Source: Amycolatopsis vancoresmycina (GTDB taxonomy: Bacteria > Actinomycetota > Actinomycetes > Mycobacteriales > Pseudonocardiaceae). Taken from it: a DNA stretch of 64,000 nt. Positions within the stretch are counted from its first letter, which is position 1, and every line of letters begins with the position of its first letter. The notes under the pieces are model-generated. The model was not told the origin of the DNA. It did not search any database and worked only from the letters and a program-made list of their open reading frames with translations. Shown piece by piece: positions 49,801 to 59,958 of this stretch. The stretch spans positions 62,001 through 126,000 of the forward strand of contig NZ_JNYY01000017.1 in NCBI RefSeq assembly GCF_000716785.1, written 5' to 3'. The translations under genes were made by a program, and so were the position numbers.

Positions 49801-52800
49801 CCTGGACCCGGCCGCGATCGGGCCGGACGACGACTTCTTCGCCCTGGGCGGCCATTCGCTGCTCGCCTCGCGCCTGGTCTCCCGGCTGGCCGCCCGGCTC
49901 GGCGCCGAGGTCGACCTGGCCGAAGTGTTCACCCGCACGACGCTCGCCGCGCTGGCGAACGTCGTGGCGGCGGCCGGGCCGGCGCCGTCGGCCGGGGCGA
50001 TCGAGCCGGGACCGCGTCCGGCGCCCCTGTCGCACGCCCAGGAGCGGCTGTGGTTCCTGGCGCGCCTGGAACCCGGTTCCCCGGCCTACCACCTGCCGCT
50101 GGCGGTCCGGATCACCGGGCCGCTCGACGCCGCCCGGCTGGCCGGCGCGTGGGACACGGTCATGGCCCGCCACGAAGCCCTCCGCTCGGTCATCGAGGAA
50201 CGCGACGACGGGCTGTTCGCCGTTCCCGCCGCACCGGCCACACTGGAGTACGCCGAGCAGCCCGACCCCGGCTTCGCGCGGCGGCCGTTCGACCTCGCGC
50301 ACGACGTCCCGGTCCGGGCGCTGCTGGCCCGCGTCGGCGAGCAGGAGCACGTGCTCTCCGTCGTCGTCCACCACATCGCGGCGGACGGCTGGTCGGTGGC
50401 GATCCTGGCCGACGAGCTGGGCGCGGCCTATTCCGGCCGGACGCTCGGCACCGTCGTGCCGTACGGCGATTTCGCGCACTGGCAGCGGAACCGGCTGACC
50501 GGGACCGCCCTGGACACCCTCACCGGCTTCTGGCGCTCCACATTGGACGGTGCGCCGCTCGTGCTGGAGCTGCCGGCCGACCGGCCGCGGCCGCCGCGCC
50601 AGTCGTTCGAGGGCGCTTCGGTGCCGGTCACGATCCCGGCCGGGACGGCCGCCCGCATCCGGACGCTGGCCGCCTCCGCGGGCTGCACCGAGTTCATGGT
50701 GCTGTCGGCGGCGTTCGCCGCCACGCTGTCGGCCTACAGCGGGCAGCACGACGTCCTGTTCGGGACGCCGGTCGCCGGTCGCCCGCACCCCGACGTCGAA
50801 CGCACGGTGGGCAGCTTCGCCAACACGGTGGTGCTGCGGGCCGACCTGTCCGGCGAGCCGACCGCCCGGGACCTGCTGGCGCGGGTGCGGCGGACGTGCC
50901 TGGCGGCGTTCGCGCACCAGGACCTGCCGTTCGAAAAGCTCGTGGAGGCGCTCGCGCCGGAGCGGGACCTGTCCCGCAATCCGGTGGTCCAGACCCTGCT
51001 CGCGCTGAACACGGCCACCCCGCCGCGGCCGGCCCTGCCCGGCCTGCGGGTGCGGCCGGTGGCCGCCGAGCTGCCGGTCGCGCGGTTCGACCTGGCGCTG
51101 TGGCTCGCCGACGGCGACGACGGCGGGATCGGCGGGTTCGCCGAGTACGACACGGCGCTGTTCGACCGGGAGTCCGTGGCCGGGATGCTCGCGCACTTCG
51201 CCGAGCTGCTGACCGCGATGACCGCGGACCCGGACGTCGTGCTCGAGACGGTCCTGACCGACGCCGACGCCCGGCGCCTGCGCACCTGGGGCGGCGGATC
51301 CGCGCCGTGGGCGGGGGAATCGGTGCCGGCCGCGGTCGCGCGGACGGCCGCGGCCGACCCGGACCGCCCGGCGATCGCCGCCGAAGACGGCTCGGTGCAG
51401 ACCTACGGGCAGCTCTGGCAGGCCGCCACCGGCGTCGCCGCGCGGCTGCGGTCGGCGGGCGTCACGCCGGGGGCCGCGGTCGGCATCTGCGCCGGGCGGT
51501 CCGCGTCGGCGGTCGCGGCCCTGCTGGGCTGCGGGCTCGCCGGGGCCGCGTACGTGCCCCTGGATCCGGCCGCCCCGGAAGCCCGGCTGGCGCGGATGGC
51601 GGAGATCGCCGGAATCGCCGTGGTGCTGGCGGACGCGGAATCGGCCGGGCGCATCACCTTCGCGCCGGTCCTGCCCGTCGACGCCGGATCCGACGGCGGC
51701 ACCGCTGCGCCATCCGTGTCCGAAGTGGACGGCCCAGCCTACGTGCTGTTCACCTCCGGCAGCACCGGCGAACCCAAGGGCGTCACCGTCCCGCACTCCG
51801 CGCTGACCGCGTTTCTGGCCGCGATGACCGGCCACGAGCCCGGCCTGACCGCGCGCAGCCGCCTGGTCGCCGTCACGCCGTTCACCTTCGACATCGCCGC
51901 GCTCGAACTCTTCGGCCCGCTCACCGCCGGCGCCTGCGTCACGCTGGCCGAGCCGGCCACCACGCACGACGGCGTCGCGCTCGCCCGGTTGCTGGAGGCC
52001 GCCGACTGCGACGTGCTCCAGGGCACCCCGGCCACCTGGCGGCTGCTCCTCGACGCCGGGTGGCGGCCCTGGCCGGGCTTCCGCGCGCTGTGCGGCGGCG
52101 AGGCGCTTCCCGCGGACCTGGCGGCCGAACTCCGCGCGCACGGCGCCGAACTGTGGAACCTCTACGGCCCCACCGAAACGACCGTGTGGTCGACGGCCGG
52201 GCGCGTCGGCGACGGACCCATCGGCATCGGACGGCCGATCCCCGGCACCACCCTGGCCCTGACGACCGCCACCGGGGCGCGGGTCCCGGTCGGTGCCGTC
52301 GGCGAGATCCGGCTGTCCGGGGCGGGCGTGGCCCTCGGCTACGCCGCCCGCCCCGCCGCGACCGCCGAGCGGTTCGTGCCCGGCGACGGCGGCGAACGCT
52401 GGTACCGCACCGGCGACCTGGCCCGCTTCGACCACAGTGGACGGTTGCGGCACCTCGGGCGCGCGGACGCGCAGCTGAAGATCCGCGGCCACCGCGTCGA
52501 GCCCGCCGAGGCCGAAGCCGCCCTCACCGCGCACCCCGGCGTGCCGGCCGCGGCCGTCGTCGCCCGCGAGGGCCGGCTCGTCGGCTACTACCTGCCCGAT
52601 CCGGCTTCCGGCGGGCACGTCGGCCCGGGTGTGCTGAAGACCCACCTGGGCACCCTGCTGCCCGCCTACCTGATCCCCGACCTGCTGCTGCCGCTGCCGG
52701 AGTTCCCCCTGACACCGCACGGGAAACTCGACCGCACCGCGCTGGCCGCAAGGCCGATCCGGCGGCCGGCGGCCGACGCGGACCCCGGGCCGCGCGACGG

Positions 52801-55800
52801 GCTGGAAGCCGTCGTCGTCGAGATCTGGTCGGACGTGCTGGGCCGGTCACTGGCCGCGGGCGACGACTTCTTCGCCGCGGGCGGCCATTCCCTCGACGCC
52901 GCCCGCGCCGCGACCCGGCTGTCGGCCGCGCTCGGCGTGGAGATCCCCGTCCTGGCGGTGTTCGAACACCCCAGCCCGGCGGCGCTGGCCGGGTGGGCGC
53001 GCGCCCGGACCGCCGGCCCCGCCGACCCGGTCCCGGTGCTGCCCGGCGACGGCCCGTTCCCGCTGTCCTCGGCGCAGGAACGCCTGTGGTTCCTCGCCGA
53101 ATACGCCCCCGAGTCCCCGGCCTACAACGTGCCGCTCGCGGCCCGCCTCACCGGCCCGCTCGACGTCCCGGCGTTGCGCCGGGCGCTCACCACCCTGGTC
53201 GCCCGGCACCCCGCGCTGCGGACGGTGTTCGAAGCCGGCGGCAGCCAGCGGTACCTCCCGCCCGGGGAGGCGGCGCTGCGGCTGGTCGACCTCACGGCAG
53301 CGCCAGCCGACCGGCACCACCACCCGGCTGCCGAGGCCGAAGCCCAGACCATCGACCTCTCCACCGCCGCCGACCGCGCGGCCGCCCTCGCCGGTGCCGC
53401 GGCCACCCGGCCGTTCCGCCTGGCCGAAGGCGAACCGCCCTTCCGCGCCACGCTGATCCGGGTCTCCGAACAGGACCACGTGCTCGTCCTGGTCCTGCAC
53501 CACATCGTCGCCGACGGCTGGTCGGTTTCGGTTCTCGCCCGCGACCTCGCCGCCGCCTACGCCGGTACCGACCTGCCGGAACCGGCGGTGCGGCACAGCG
53601 ACTACGCGGCCTGGCAACGCAGCCGCGCCGCCCGTGCCGCCGGGCAGCTCACCCGGCGCTGCGAGGACCTCGCCGGTGCCCCGCACACCCTCGAACTGCC
53701 CGCCGACCGGCCGCGGCCGCCCGAGCGCCGTCACCACGGCCGCACCCTGCCGCTGACCGCGGGCACCGGTCTCACCGAAAGCGTCCGCGCGCTTGCGCGG
53801 GACGCCGGCGTCACCGAGTTCATGGTGCTGCTGGCCGCGTTCGCCGCCACGCTGACCCGGTTCAGCGGGCAGGAGGACCTGCTGATCGGCACCCCGGCCG
53901 CCCAGCGCAGCACCCCGGGCACCGCCGACGTCGTCGGCCTGTTCGCCGAGACCCTCGTGGTGCGCGCCCGCACCGGCGGCGATCCGACCGTGCGCGAGCT
54001 GCTGGGCCGAGTCCGCCGCGCCTGCCTGGACGCCTACGCCGCCCCCGATGTCGCGTTCGAAACCCTGGTGGACGCGATGGCCCCGCAGCGCGACCCGGCC
54101 CGCAGCCCGCTGTTCCAGGTGATGATCGCGCTGAACAACGCCCCCGGCGCGCTGCCGCGGCTGCCCGGCCTGGCCGTCGAACCGGTGCCGGTGCCGAACC
54201 ACACCGCCAAGTTCGACGTCGTCCTGAACCTGCTCGACACCCCCGAGGGCATCGGCGGCGGGTGCGAGTTCGACACCGACGTCTACCAGGAACCGCTGAT
54301 GGCCCGGTTCGTGGAGCACTACCTGCGGACCCTGCGGGAGTTCACCGCCGGTCCCGACCGGCCGCTGTCGGCCGTCGGCGCACTGAGCCCGGCCGAGGAA
54401 CAGACCTGGCTGCGCGACTTCAACCGCGTACCGGCCCGCTACGACCCGCAGGTGTGCCTGCACGCCCTCGTGGAGGCCCAGGCCGCCGCGACCCCGGACG
54501 CGGTGGCGGTTTCCCTGGCCACCGAACCCGGGCAGCCCCGCCCGAAGCTCACCTACGCCGAGCTCGAGGACAGCGCCAACCGGCTCGCCCGGCACCTCCT
54601 CCGCCGGGGCGTGCGGCCCGACGACGTCGTCGGCGTCGCCCTGCCGCGCAGCCTGGAGGCCGTCGTTGCGCAGTACGCGATCCTCAAGGCCGGCGCCGGG
54701 TTCCTGCCGCTCGACCCGGCCCAGCCCGCCGCGCGGCTGGCGGACATCCTCGGTGACGCCGGCGCCCGGCTCGTCGTCACCGACGCCGACGGCGACGACG
54801 TGCTGCCGCCGTCGCCCGGCCGGGTCCACGTCGACCGGGACGGCTGGCGGGCCGAGGACGCGTCGCCGCCGTCCGTGGCCGTGGGTCCGGGACACCTCGC
54901 CTACGTGGTCTACACCTCCGGGTCCACCGGCAAGCCCAAGGGCGTGCAGATCGAACACCGTGCGATCGCCAACAACCTGCTGTGGATGCAGCAGGACTGG
55001 CCGCTGGGCGCCGCGGACCGGATGCTGCACAAGACCACCACCACCTTCGACGTCGCCGTCAAGGAGGTGTTCTGGCCGCTGCTGGCCGGCGCCGAGCTGG
55101 TCCTGGCCAAGCCCGGCAGCCAGCGCGACCCCGACTACCTGGTCGAGCTGATCGAGGCCGCCGGGATCACCATCACCCACTTCGTGCCGTCGATGCTCGA
55201 ACTTGCGGTCGAGGTGCTCGACGCGGCAGGCACGGGTTTCCCGGACTCGTTGCGGTACGTCATGTGCGGCGCCGAGACGCTGCCGGTCGCGACCCAGGAG
55301 GCGTTCTTCGCCCACGGTTCCGCAGACCTGCTGCACATGTACGGCCCCACCGAGACCGCGATCGCCGTCACCGGCTGGACCTGCAAGCGGGCCCAGTCCC
55401 GCAGCCGGGTGCCGCTCGGCGGGCCGATGCCGCTGGTGGAGCTCTACGTCCTGGATCGGCACGGCCGGCCCGTCCCGCCCGGGGTCTGGGGCGAGCTGCA
55501 CGTCGGCGGCTGCTCCCTCGGCCGCGGCTACCTCGGCCGGCCCGCGGAGACCGCCGCGGCGTTCGTGCCGGACCCGTTCCCGGGCCGGGCCGGCGCCCGG
55601 CTCTACCGCACCGGCGACGTCGTCCGGCACGGTCCCGACGGCCTGCTGGAGTTCCGGGGCCGGGCCGACGACCAGATCAAGATCCGCGGCTTCCGGGTCG
55701 AGCTCGGCGAAATCGAAGCCGTGCTGGCCGCCGAGCCGGACGTGCGCCAGGCCGCCGCCGTGCTGCGCGGCCGCGGCGCCGACGCCCGGCTGATCGGCTA

Positions 55801-56287
55801 CGCCGTCCCCGCGCCGGGGGCGGACCTCGATCCCGCGGACCTGCGCCGCCGGTTGCGCGGCCGCCTGCCGGACTACATGGTGCCCGCCGACGTCGTGGTG
55901 GTGCCCGCGATGCCGCTCGGCGACAACGCGAAGGTCGACCGGGCGGCGCTGCCCGACCCCGCACCGCGGCGGCGGACCGGGCCGTCCGCGGCCCCGCGCG
56001 ACCCCTTCGAGGCGGCTGTCGCCGAGGTGTGGGCCGAACTGCTCGGCATCGACGCGGTCGGCGTGGACGACGACTTCTTCGTCCTCGGCGGCAACTCGCT
56101 GCAGGCCGCGCGCATCGCCGCCCGGCTGCGGGAACGGTTCGGCTGCGAACTGCGGCTGCGGGACGTCTTCGTCGAACCGACGGTCGCCGGGATCGCGCGG
56201 CTGCTGCGCGCCGCCGGCCGGACCACCACCATCACCCGGCAGCAGCGCCGGGCCCGTCCCGCTCACTCCGGGGGAAAGCCGTCATGA
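46883..56287 (+). CDS. NRPS: C-A-T, C-A-T, C-A-T
   Basis: This 3134-residue synthetase has three full modules. C motifs are HHIAADAWS (151), HHIAADGWS (1163) and HHIVADGWS (2206). A-domain P-loops lie at about 609, 1624 and 2677. Carrier serines are Ser992 (LGGHSLLASR), Ser2003 (AGGHSLDAAR) and Ser3072 (LGGNSLQAAR). Hand-aligned specificity codes are DAWMLGGTCK (hydrophobic, unassigned), DILQLGLVWK (close to known Gly codes) and DVKFMGMIAK (unassigned). No epimerisation or methylation domain is inserted. It would add residues 2-4 to the acylated first residue. ATG 46883 and the final TGA are coupled to both neighbouring NRPS genes. Confidence 0.94.
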   Translation: MTDLSVPRRLLAERLRADAERGVTTFPATAAQRRIWLLHRLAPHSSRYTMPAALRLHGELDVPALRRALTAVATRHEALRTVFPAMDGVPVQRVHAEASLRLEVREPNGVAPADALRVAAAEAFDLAAAPPVRAILWPVAPGEHLLLVAVHHIAADAWSLPILLADLAAAYRGEQSRAPLPVQCGDYAVWEAGADARAQADAAAGYWRRALADPPEPLNLPADHPRPVTEAGPAATHRTELPPALTRQLRDRARTARTTVFTVLHAGLAAVLHRFTGARDQIIGVPVSGRTRPETAALVGCFVNTLPLRTSCAADSGFAALLEQVRDRTREALAHQAAPLERIVAESGAKRLPGRAPLFDVGLTLQPRLDVAGLFAGLRAEAVPLDAAEAKFDLGCLVEADGDTLRLAWEYRADLLDAATVGSIAACFTALLAEAVADPDRPLGALPLTPDPAEPPTAVTGTVVGLFAEVVAANPDATAIVDGDRTLAYRDLDRLTNRIARALRDRGAGPETPVGVCLPRSADFAVACLAVLKAGGHYVPLDAGQPRERLDRMLADAGITHAITASPVPEFLAATSTLAIDRPGEWAGQPDTAPETFVHPDTLAAQIFTSGSTGRPKAVALTHRGVVDLVRPGGYSGLGPDRTLLWLSSVSFDAATWEIWGTLLHGARGVVHPELAFTAEAISAAVRAHGVTAAVMATALFHAIVDEDPAALRGLRTVLIGGEALSVSHVRRALAAAPGLTVINGYGPAEATTCVTAHPVSEVDSGLPGVPIGRAVNGSRVELRDADGYPVPPGAVGEVWLGGPGLARGYTGQAAQTAERFVPGPDGGRWYRTGDLARELGDGTLLFRGRVDAQVKIRGHRVEPGEIEAVLTRHPAVFAAAVVPHRLSPTDNRLAAYVVTDGGGDLRPWLAEVLPSYLVPASLAVVDALPLTRNGKLDPARLPAPQWAEHAGPGRPRTGTEDAVARIWAELLDLDPAAIGPDDDFFALGGHSLLASRLVSRLAARLGAEVDLAEVFTRTTLAALANVVAAAGPAPSAGAIEPGPRPAPLSHAQERLWFLARLEPGSPAYHLPLAVRITGPLDAARLAGAWDTVMARHEALRSVIEERDDGLFAVPAAPATLEYAEQPDPGFARRPFDLAHDVPVRALLARVGEQEHVLSVVVHHIAADGWSVAILADELGAAYSGRTLGTVVPYGDFAHWQRNRLTGTALDTLTGFWRSTLDGAPLVLELPADRPRPPRQSFEGASVPVTIPAGTAARIRTLAASAGCTEFMVLSAAFAATLSAYSGQHDVLFGTPVAGRPHPDVERTVGSFANTVVLRADLSGEPTARDLLARVRRTCLAAFAHQDLPFEKLVEALAPERDLSRNPVVQTLLALNTATPPRPALPGLRVRPVAAELPVARFDLALWLADGDDGGIGGFAEYDTALFDRESVAGMLAHFAELLTAMTADPDVVLETVLTDADARRLRTWGGGSAPWAGESVPAAVARTAAADPDRPAIAAEDGSVQTYGQLWQAATGVAARLRSAGVTPGAAVGICAGRSASAVAALLGCGLAGAAYVPLDPAAPEARLARMAEIAGIAVVLADAESAGRITFAPVLPVDAGSDGGTAAPSVSEVDGPAYVLFTSGSTGEPKGVTVPHSALTAFLAAMTGHEPGLTARSRLVAVTPFTFDIAALELFGPLTAGACVTLAEPATTHDGVALARLLEAADCDVLQGTPATWRLLLDAGWRPWPGFRALCGGEALPADLAAELRAHGAELWNLYGPTETTVWSTAGRVGDGPIGIGRPIPGTTLALTTATGARVPVGAVGEIRLSGAGVALGYAARPAATAERFVPGDGGERWYRTGDLARFDHSGRLRHLGRADAQLKIRGHRVEPAEAEAALTAHPGVPAAAVVAREGRLVGYYLPDPASGGHVGPGVLKTHLGTLLPAYLIPDLLLPLPEFPLTPHGKLDRTALAARPIRRPAADADPGPRDGLEAVVVEIWSDVLGRSLAAGDDFFAAGGHSLDAARAATRLSAALGVEIPVLAVFEHPSPAALAGWARARTAGPADPVPVLPGDGPFPLSSAQERLWFLAEYAPESPAYNVPLAARLTGPLDVPALRRALTTLVARHPALRTVFEAGGSQRYLPPGEAALRLVDLTAAPADRHHHPAAEAEAQTIDLSTAADRAAALAGAAATRPFRLAEGEPPFRATLIRVSEQDHVLVLVLHHIVADGWSVSVLARDLAAAYAGTDLPEPAVRHSDYAAWQRSRAARAAGQLTRRCEDLAGAPHTLELPADRPRPPERRHHGRTLPLTAGTGLTESVRALARDAGVTEFMVLLAAFAATLTRFSGQEDLLIGTPAAQRSTPGTADVVGLFAETLVVRARTGGDPTVRELLGRVRRACLDAYAAPDVAFETLVDAMAPQRDPARSPLFQVMIALNNAPGALPRLPGLAVEPVPVPNHTAKFDVVLNLLDTPEGIGGGCEFDTDVYQEPLMARFVEHYLRTLREFTAGPDRPLSAVGALSPAEEQTWLRDFNRVPARYDPQVCLHALVEAQAAATPDAVAVSLATEPGQPRPKLTYAELEDSANRLARHLLRRGVRPDDVVGVALPRSLEAVVAQYAILKAGAGFLPLDPAQPAARLADILGDAGARLVVTDADGDDVLPPSPGRVHVDRDGWRAEDASPPSVAVGPGHLAYVVYTSGSTGKPKGVQIEHRAIANNLLWMQQDWPLGAADRMLHKTTTTFDVAVKEVFWPLLAGAELVLAKPGSQRDPDYLVELIEAAGITITHFVPSMLELAVEVLDAAGTGFPDSLRYVMCGAETLPVATQEAFFAHGSADLLHMYGPTETAIAVTGWTCKRAQSRSRVPLGGPMPLVELYVLDRHGRPVPPGVWGELHVGGCSLGRGYLGRPAETAAAFVPDPFPGRAGARLYRTGDVVRHGPDGLLEFRGRADDQIKIRGFRVELGEIEAVLAAEPDVRQAAAVLRGRGADARLIGYAVPAPGADLDPADLRRRLRGRLPDYMVPADVVVVPAMPLGDNAKVDRAALPDPAPRRRTGPSAAPRDPFEAAVAEVWAELLGIDAVGVDDDFFVLGGNSLQAARIAARLRERFGCELRLRDVFVEPTVAGIARLLRAAGRTTTITRQQRRARPAHSGGKPS

Positions 56288-59200
56288 CGACACTGCAGGA
56301 CCCGGCCGTGCCCGACGCCACCGCCGAGGACGTGTTCCCGCTGTCCTTCGCCCAGGAGCGGATCTGGTTCCTGGACCAGCTCGACCCCGGCAGCGCCGCG
56401 TTCACCATCACCGCCGCGCTGCAGGTCCGCGGCCGGCTCGACGCCGCCGCGCTGGACCGCGCGCTGACCGCGCTGACCGAGCGGCACGAGGTGCTGCGGA
56501 CCCGCTTCGACCACGACGGGACCGCGCCGGTGCAGCTCGTCGCGCCGGAGCAACCGCCGGTGCTGCGGCTGGTCGACCTGAGCGGCCTGCCGGTCGAGCA
56601 GGCGCGCGCCGCGGCAGGCGCCGTCGCGGACCGGCAGGCGCGGTCGTCGTTCGACCTGCGGGAAGGGCCGCTGCTGCGGACCGCGCTGGTGCGGATCGCC
56701 GACGGCGAGGGGCTGCTGCTGCTCGTGCTGCACCACACGGCCTGCGACGGCTGGTCGGCCGACCTGCTGGTCCGGGACCTGGCCGAGCTGTACCGCGCGC
56801 AGGTGCGCGGGTCGGCGCCGGACCTGCCCGAGCTGCCGATCCAGTACGCCGATTTCGCCGTGTGGCAACGGGAAACCCTGGCCGAGAGCGGCCTGGACGA
56901 GCAGCTCGCGTACTGGAAGCAGGAACTCGCCGGCGTCCCGCGGGTGCTCGACCTGCCGACCGACCACCCGCGGCCGGCGGAGCAGGACTTCGGCGGCGCG
57001 ATGGTGTCCCGGGAGCTCGGGCCGGCGCTGGCCGAGACCCTGGTGGCCGCGGCGCGGGCGGAGGGCGCGACGCCGTTCATGCTGCTGCTGGCCGCCTACC
57101 AGGCCGTGCTGGCCCGCCGGTCCGGGCAGCCGGCGTTCCTGGTCGGGACACCCGTTTCCGGCCGCACCCGCCCGGAGACCGCCGAGCTGCTCGGCTGTTT
57201 CATCAACCTGCTGGCGCTGCCCGCCGACGCGGCGGGCGACCCGGCCGTGCGTGACCTGCTGGCGCGCGTGCGCCGCACCTGCCTGGCCGGGTACGCGCAC
57301 CAGGACCTGCCGTTCGAGCACCTGGTGACCGAACTCGACCCGCCGCGCGACCTGGGCCGCGCGCCCTTGGCGCAGGTGCTGCTGGCCGTGCAGGACGGGC
57401 TTTCGGGCGAGGTCGACGTCGAGGGCGCCACCCTCGTCCCGGCGCCGGTGTCCGGCGGCGTGGCCAGTTACGACCTGACGCTGGACGCCCAGCTGGCGCC
57501 CGAGGGGTTCCGGCTGAACCTGGTCTACGCCACGGCGCTGTTCGAAACGGCGACTGCCGAAGGGATCCTCGAGGACGTCGTCGCGGTGCTGACCGCGATG
57601 GGCGGCGACCTCGGTGTCCGGCTCTCCGAGCTGCCGATCGGGGCCGGGCTGCCCGAGGCCGCCGAGCCGGCGGCCGGCGAAGGCCGCCGGCTCGCCGCCG
57701 AGGTGCTCGGGCTGGCCTCGGTCGAGCCGGTCGTCGAGGTGACGGGCGAGCGGGTCGGGCCGGTCGCGATCTGCGTCCGCGACGACGCTCGCCGCGCCGC
57801 GGCCCGCCGGGCGGCGTGCGCGCGGGGTGCGCTGTTCCTCGAGCTGGATTCCACCGCACCGCCCGCGTACGTGGCTCGCCACCTCGGACCGGCGACGGTG
57901 CTCGTCACCGACCGCGACGACCTGGCGGACCTGCCGGTCCGGGTGATCGCCCCGCCGGACGACGGCCGTCCGCCCGAACCCCGTGTGCTCACCGAAGCCC
58001 GGCCGGGCGGGGAAGACCTCGTTCCGGCTCAGCTGAGCCGGAACCTGGTGTTCCCCCGGCGCGCCCTCACCGGCACCACCCCGGTCCTCGGCCTGACGGA
58101 CTTCACCGGCCGTCCGGCCCTCCCCGGCGCCCGCGGCGAACTCTGGCTCGCCGGTTCCGCCGAACCGCTGCACCACCTCGGCGGCGCCGCCCGCACCGCC
58201 GAACTCCTGGTTCCCGCGCCCGGCGGTGCACGCCGCCTCCGGACCGGGCGCACCGCACGCCTGGCCGGCGGCCGCGTCGAACTCCTCGGCCCGCCGGACA
58301 CCTCGGAGCTCGAAGCGGTCCTGCGCGCCCACCCGGACGTCACCGCCGCGGCCGCCGTCATCACCGCGGCCGGCGAGACCGTCGCCGTGCACGCGCCCGC
58401 GGTGGTGTCCGAAGTGGACACTTACCTGGCGGCCGAGCTCCCCGCCGGGCTGCTCCCCGACCGGTGCCTCGGCCTCCCCGAACTGCCGGACACGCCCGAA
58501 GCGCTGCTCGCCGCCACCGCGCAGCGCACCAGCGGTTACGAAGGCGCCGCGCGCCCGCGCACCCACCTGGAGCGGGCGATCCTCGACTGCTTCGGCACCG
58601 CGCTGGACCGCCGCGACATCGGCATCCACGACGACTTCTTCGACGCCGGCGGCACTTCGCTCACCGCGGCGCGCCTGATCGTCGCCCTGCCCGAGGCCGT
58701 CGGGATGCCGGTGCCGCTGAAGACGCTGTTCACGAACTCCACCGTCGCCGCGCTCGCCGCCGCCCTCGAAGACCCGGAAGGCCCGGGCGCCCCGGACAGC
58801 GCCATGGCCACCGCCCGGCGCGACGAACAGCTGCCCGCCGGCGTCGCCCCCACCGGGGCGCCGCGGCCGGCGCCGCCGGACGGCGGCCTCGGCTGCGTCC
58901 TGCTCACCGGCGGCACCGGCTTCCTCGGCGGCCACATGATCGCCGAGCTCCTGCGCCACGGCGCCACCGAAGTCGTCTGCCTGGTCCGCGGCGAAGAGCC
59001 CGCCGAGCGCCTGGCCGCGAACCTCGCCGGTTACGACCAGGACGACGTCGACCCCGCGAAGCTGACCGTCCTGCCCGGCGACCTCACCCTGCCCCGCTTC
59101 GGGCTGGACGAGGCCGGGTTCGCCGAGCTCGGCGACCGCCTCGACGTCATCTACCACTGCGCCGCGCACATGAACTTCATCCTCCCCTACCGGGTGCTGC

Positions 59201-59958
59201 GCGCCCCGAACGTCGTGGGCACCACGGAAATCCTGCGGCTGGCCTGCACCGGGCGGCCGACGCCGGTGCACTACGTCTCGACCATCGACATGCGCGTCGG
59301 CGACGTCCTGCCCGAGCGGCCCGGGCCGCTGGAAGCCGGGACCTCCGACGGGTACGTGCTCAGCAAGAAGACCGGCGAGCACCTCGTCCTGGAAGCCGGG
59401 CGGCGCGGCCTGCCGGTCGGGGTGTACCGGCCCTGGCTGATCACCGGCGCCACCGGCACCGGCGCCGTCGGCGTGCGCGACCAGCTGGCGCTGTGCCTGG
59501 CCGGCAGCCTGATCGCCGGCCTGATGCCCGAGGACACCCCGATCCCGCTGCACGTCCTGCCGGTCGACCTGGTGTCCGCGGCGATCGTCCGGCTGTCCCG
59601 GCTCGCGCCCCGGCCGAACCCGGTGCACCAGTTCTACAACCCGCAGGTGGCGCCCATGGAGTCGATCCACGAACACCTCACCCGGACCGGGTACCGGTTC
59701 GACACCGTGCCGTACGCGCAGTGGCGGGTGCAGCTGGCCCGCCGCACCGCCGGCCGCCTGGACGGGCTGGCGGCCCTGCTGTCCATCGACGGCCCGATGA
59801 CCGGCGACCCGGACGTCGTCGAGATCGGCAACACGCTGTCCGGCCTCGGCGGCGACGCCGGGTTCCCGGACATGGACGTCGACTACGTCGCCAAGACGGT
59901 CGCCTTCCTGGTCCGGCAGGGCATGGTGCCCGAGCTGAGCGAGAGCGGGGTGCAGTGA
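56284..59958 (+). CDS. NRPS terminal module: C - vestigial A - T - thioester reductase
   Basis: The 1224-residue protein has an active-looking C domain (HHTACDGWS at 150). Next is a shortened A-like region (about 450-740) that has lost the P-loop, GYGPTE and hinge/Lys motifs; only fragments such as GELWLAG and LRTGRTARLAGGRVELLG remain. An intact T domain carries Ser792 (AGGTSLTAARL), and the C-terminal reductase has NADPH loop LLTGGTGFLGG at 876 and Tyr1024/Lys1028 in GYVLSKKTGEH. The module therefore cannot load its own carrier. The free A domain at 38528 is a natural partner. The reductase would release an aldehyde or alcohol. Confidence 0.9.
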   Translation: MTTLQDPAVPDATAEDVFPLSFAQERIWFLDQLDPGSAAFTITAALQVRGRLDAAALDRALTALTERHEVLRTRFDHDGTAPVQLVAPEQPPVLRLVDLSGLPVEQARAAAGAVADRQARSSFDLREGPLLRTALVRIADGEGLLLLVLHHTACDGWSADLLVRDLAELYRAQVRGSAPDLPELPIQYADFAVWQRETLAESGLDEQLAYWKQELAGVPRVLDLPTDHPRPAEQDFGGAMVSRELGPALAETLVAAARAEGATPFMLLLAAYQAVLARRSGQPAFLVGTPVSGRTRPETAELLGCFINLLALPADAAGDPAVRDLLARVRRTCLAGYAHQDLPFEHLVTELDPPRDLGRAPLAQVLLAVQDGLSGEVDVEGATLVPAPVSGGVASYDLTLDAQLAPEGFRLNLVYATALFETATAEGILEDVVAVLTAMGGDLGVRLSELPIGAGLPEAAEPAAGEGRRLAAEVLGLASVEPVVEVTGERVGPVAICVRDDARRAAARRAACARGALFLELDSTAPPAYVARHLGPATVLVTDRDDLADLPVRVIAPPDDGRPPEPRVLTEARPGGEDLVPAQLSRNLVFPRRALTGTTPVLGLTDFTGRPALPGARGELWLAGSAEPLHHLGGAARTAELLVPAPGGARRLRTGRTARLAGGRVELLGPPDTSELEAVLRAHPDVTAAAAVITAAGETVAVHAPAVVSEVDTYLAAELPAGLLPDRCLGLPELPDTPEALLAATAQRTSGYEGAARPRTHLERAILDCFGTALDRRDIGIHDDFFDAGGTSLTAARLIVALPEAVGMPVPLKTLFTNSTVAALAAALEDPEGPGAPDSAMATARRDEQLPAGVAPTGAPRPAPPDGGLGCVLLTGGTGFLGGHMIAELLRHGATEVVCLVRGEEPAERLAANLAGYDQDDVDPAKLTVLPGDLTLPRFGLDEAGFAELGDRLDVIYHCAAHMNFILPYRVLRAPNVVGTTEILRLACTGRPTPVHYVSTIDMRVGDVLPERPGPLEAGTSDGYVLSKKTGEHLVLEAGRRGLPVGVYRPWLITGATGTGAVGVRDQLALCLAGSLIAGLMPEDTPIPLHVLPVDLVSAAIVRLSRLAPRPNPVHQFYNPQVAPMESIHEHLTRTGYRFDTVPYAQWRVQLARRTAGRLDGLAALLSIDGPMTGDPDVVEIGNTLSGLGGDAGFPDMDVDYVAKTVAFLVRQGMVPELSESGVQ

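Noticed and set aside
46079..52720. Very long antisense open frame opposite the NRPS genes
   Set aside because: The plus strand encodes clear NRPS modules with all motifs. The antisense frame is a by-product of high GC, shows no known motifs and is low-complexity Gly/Arg/Ala sequence.
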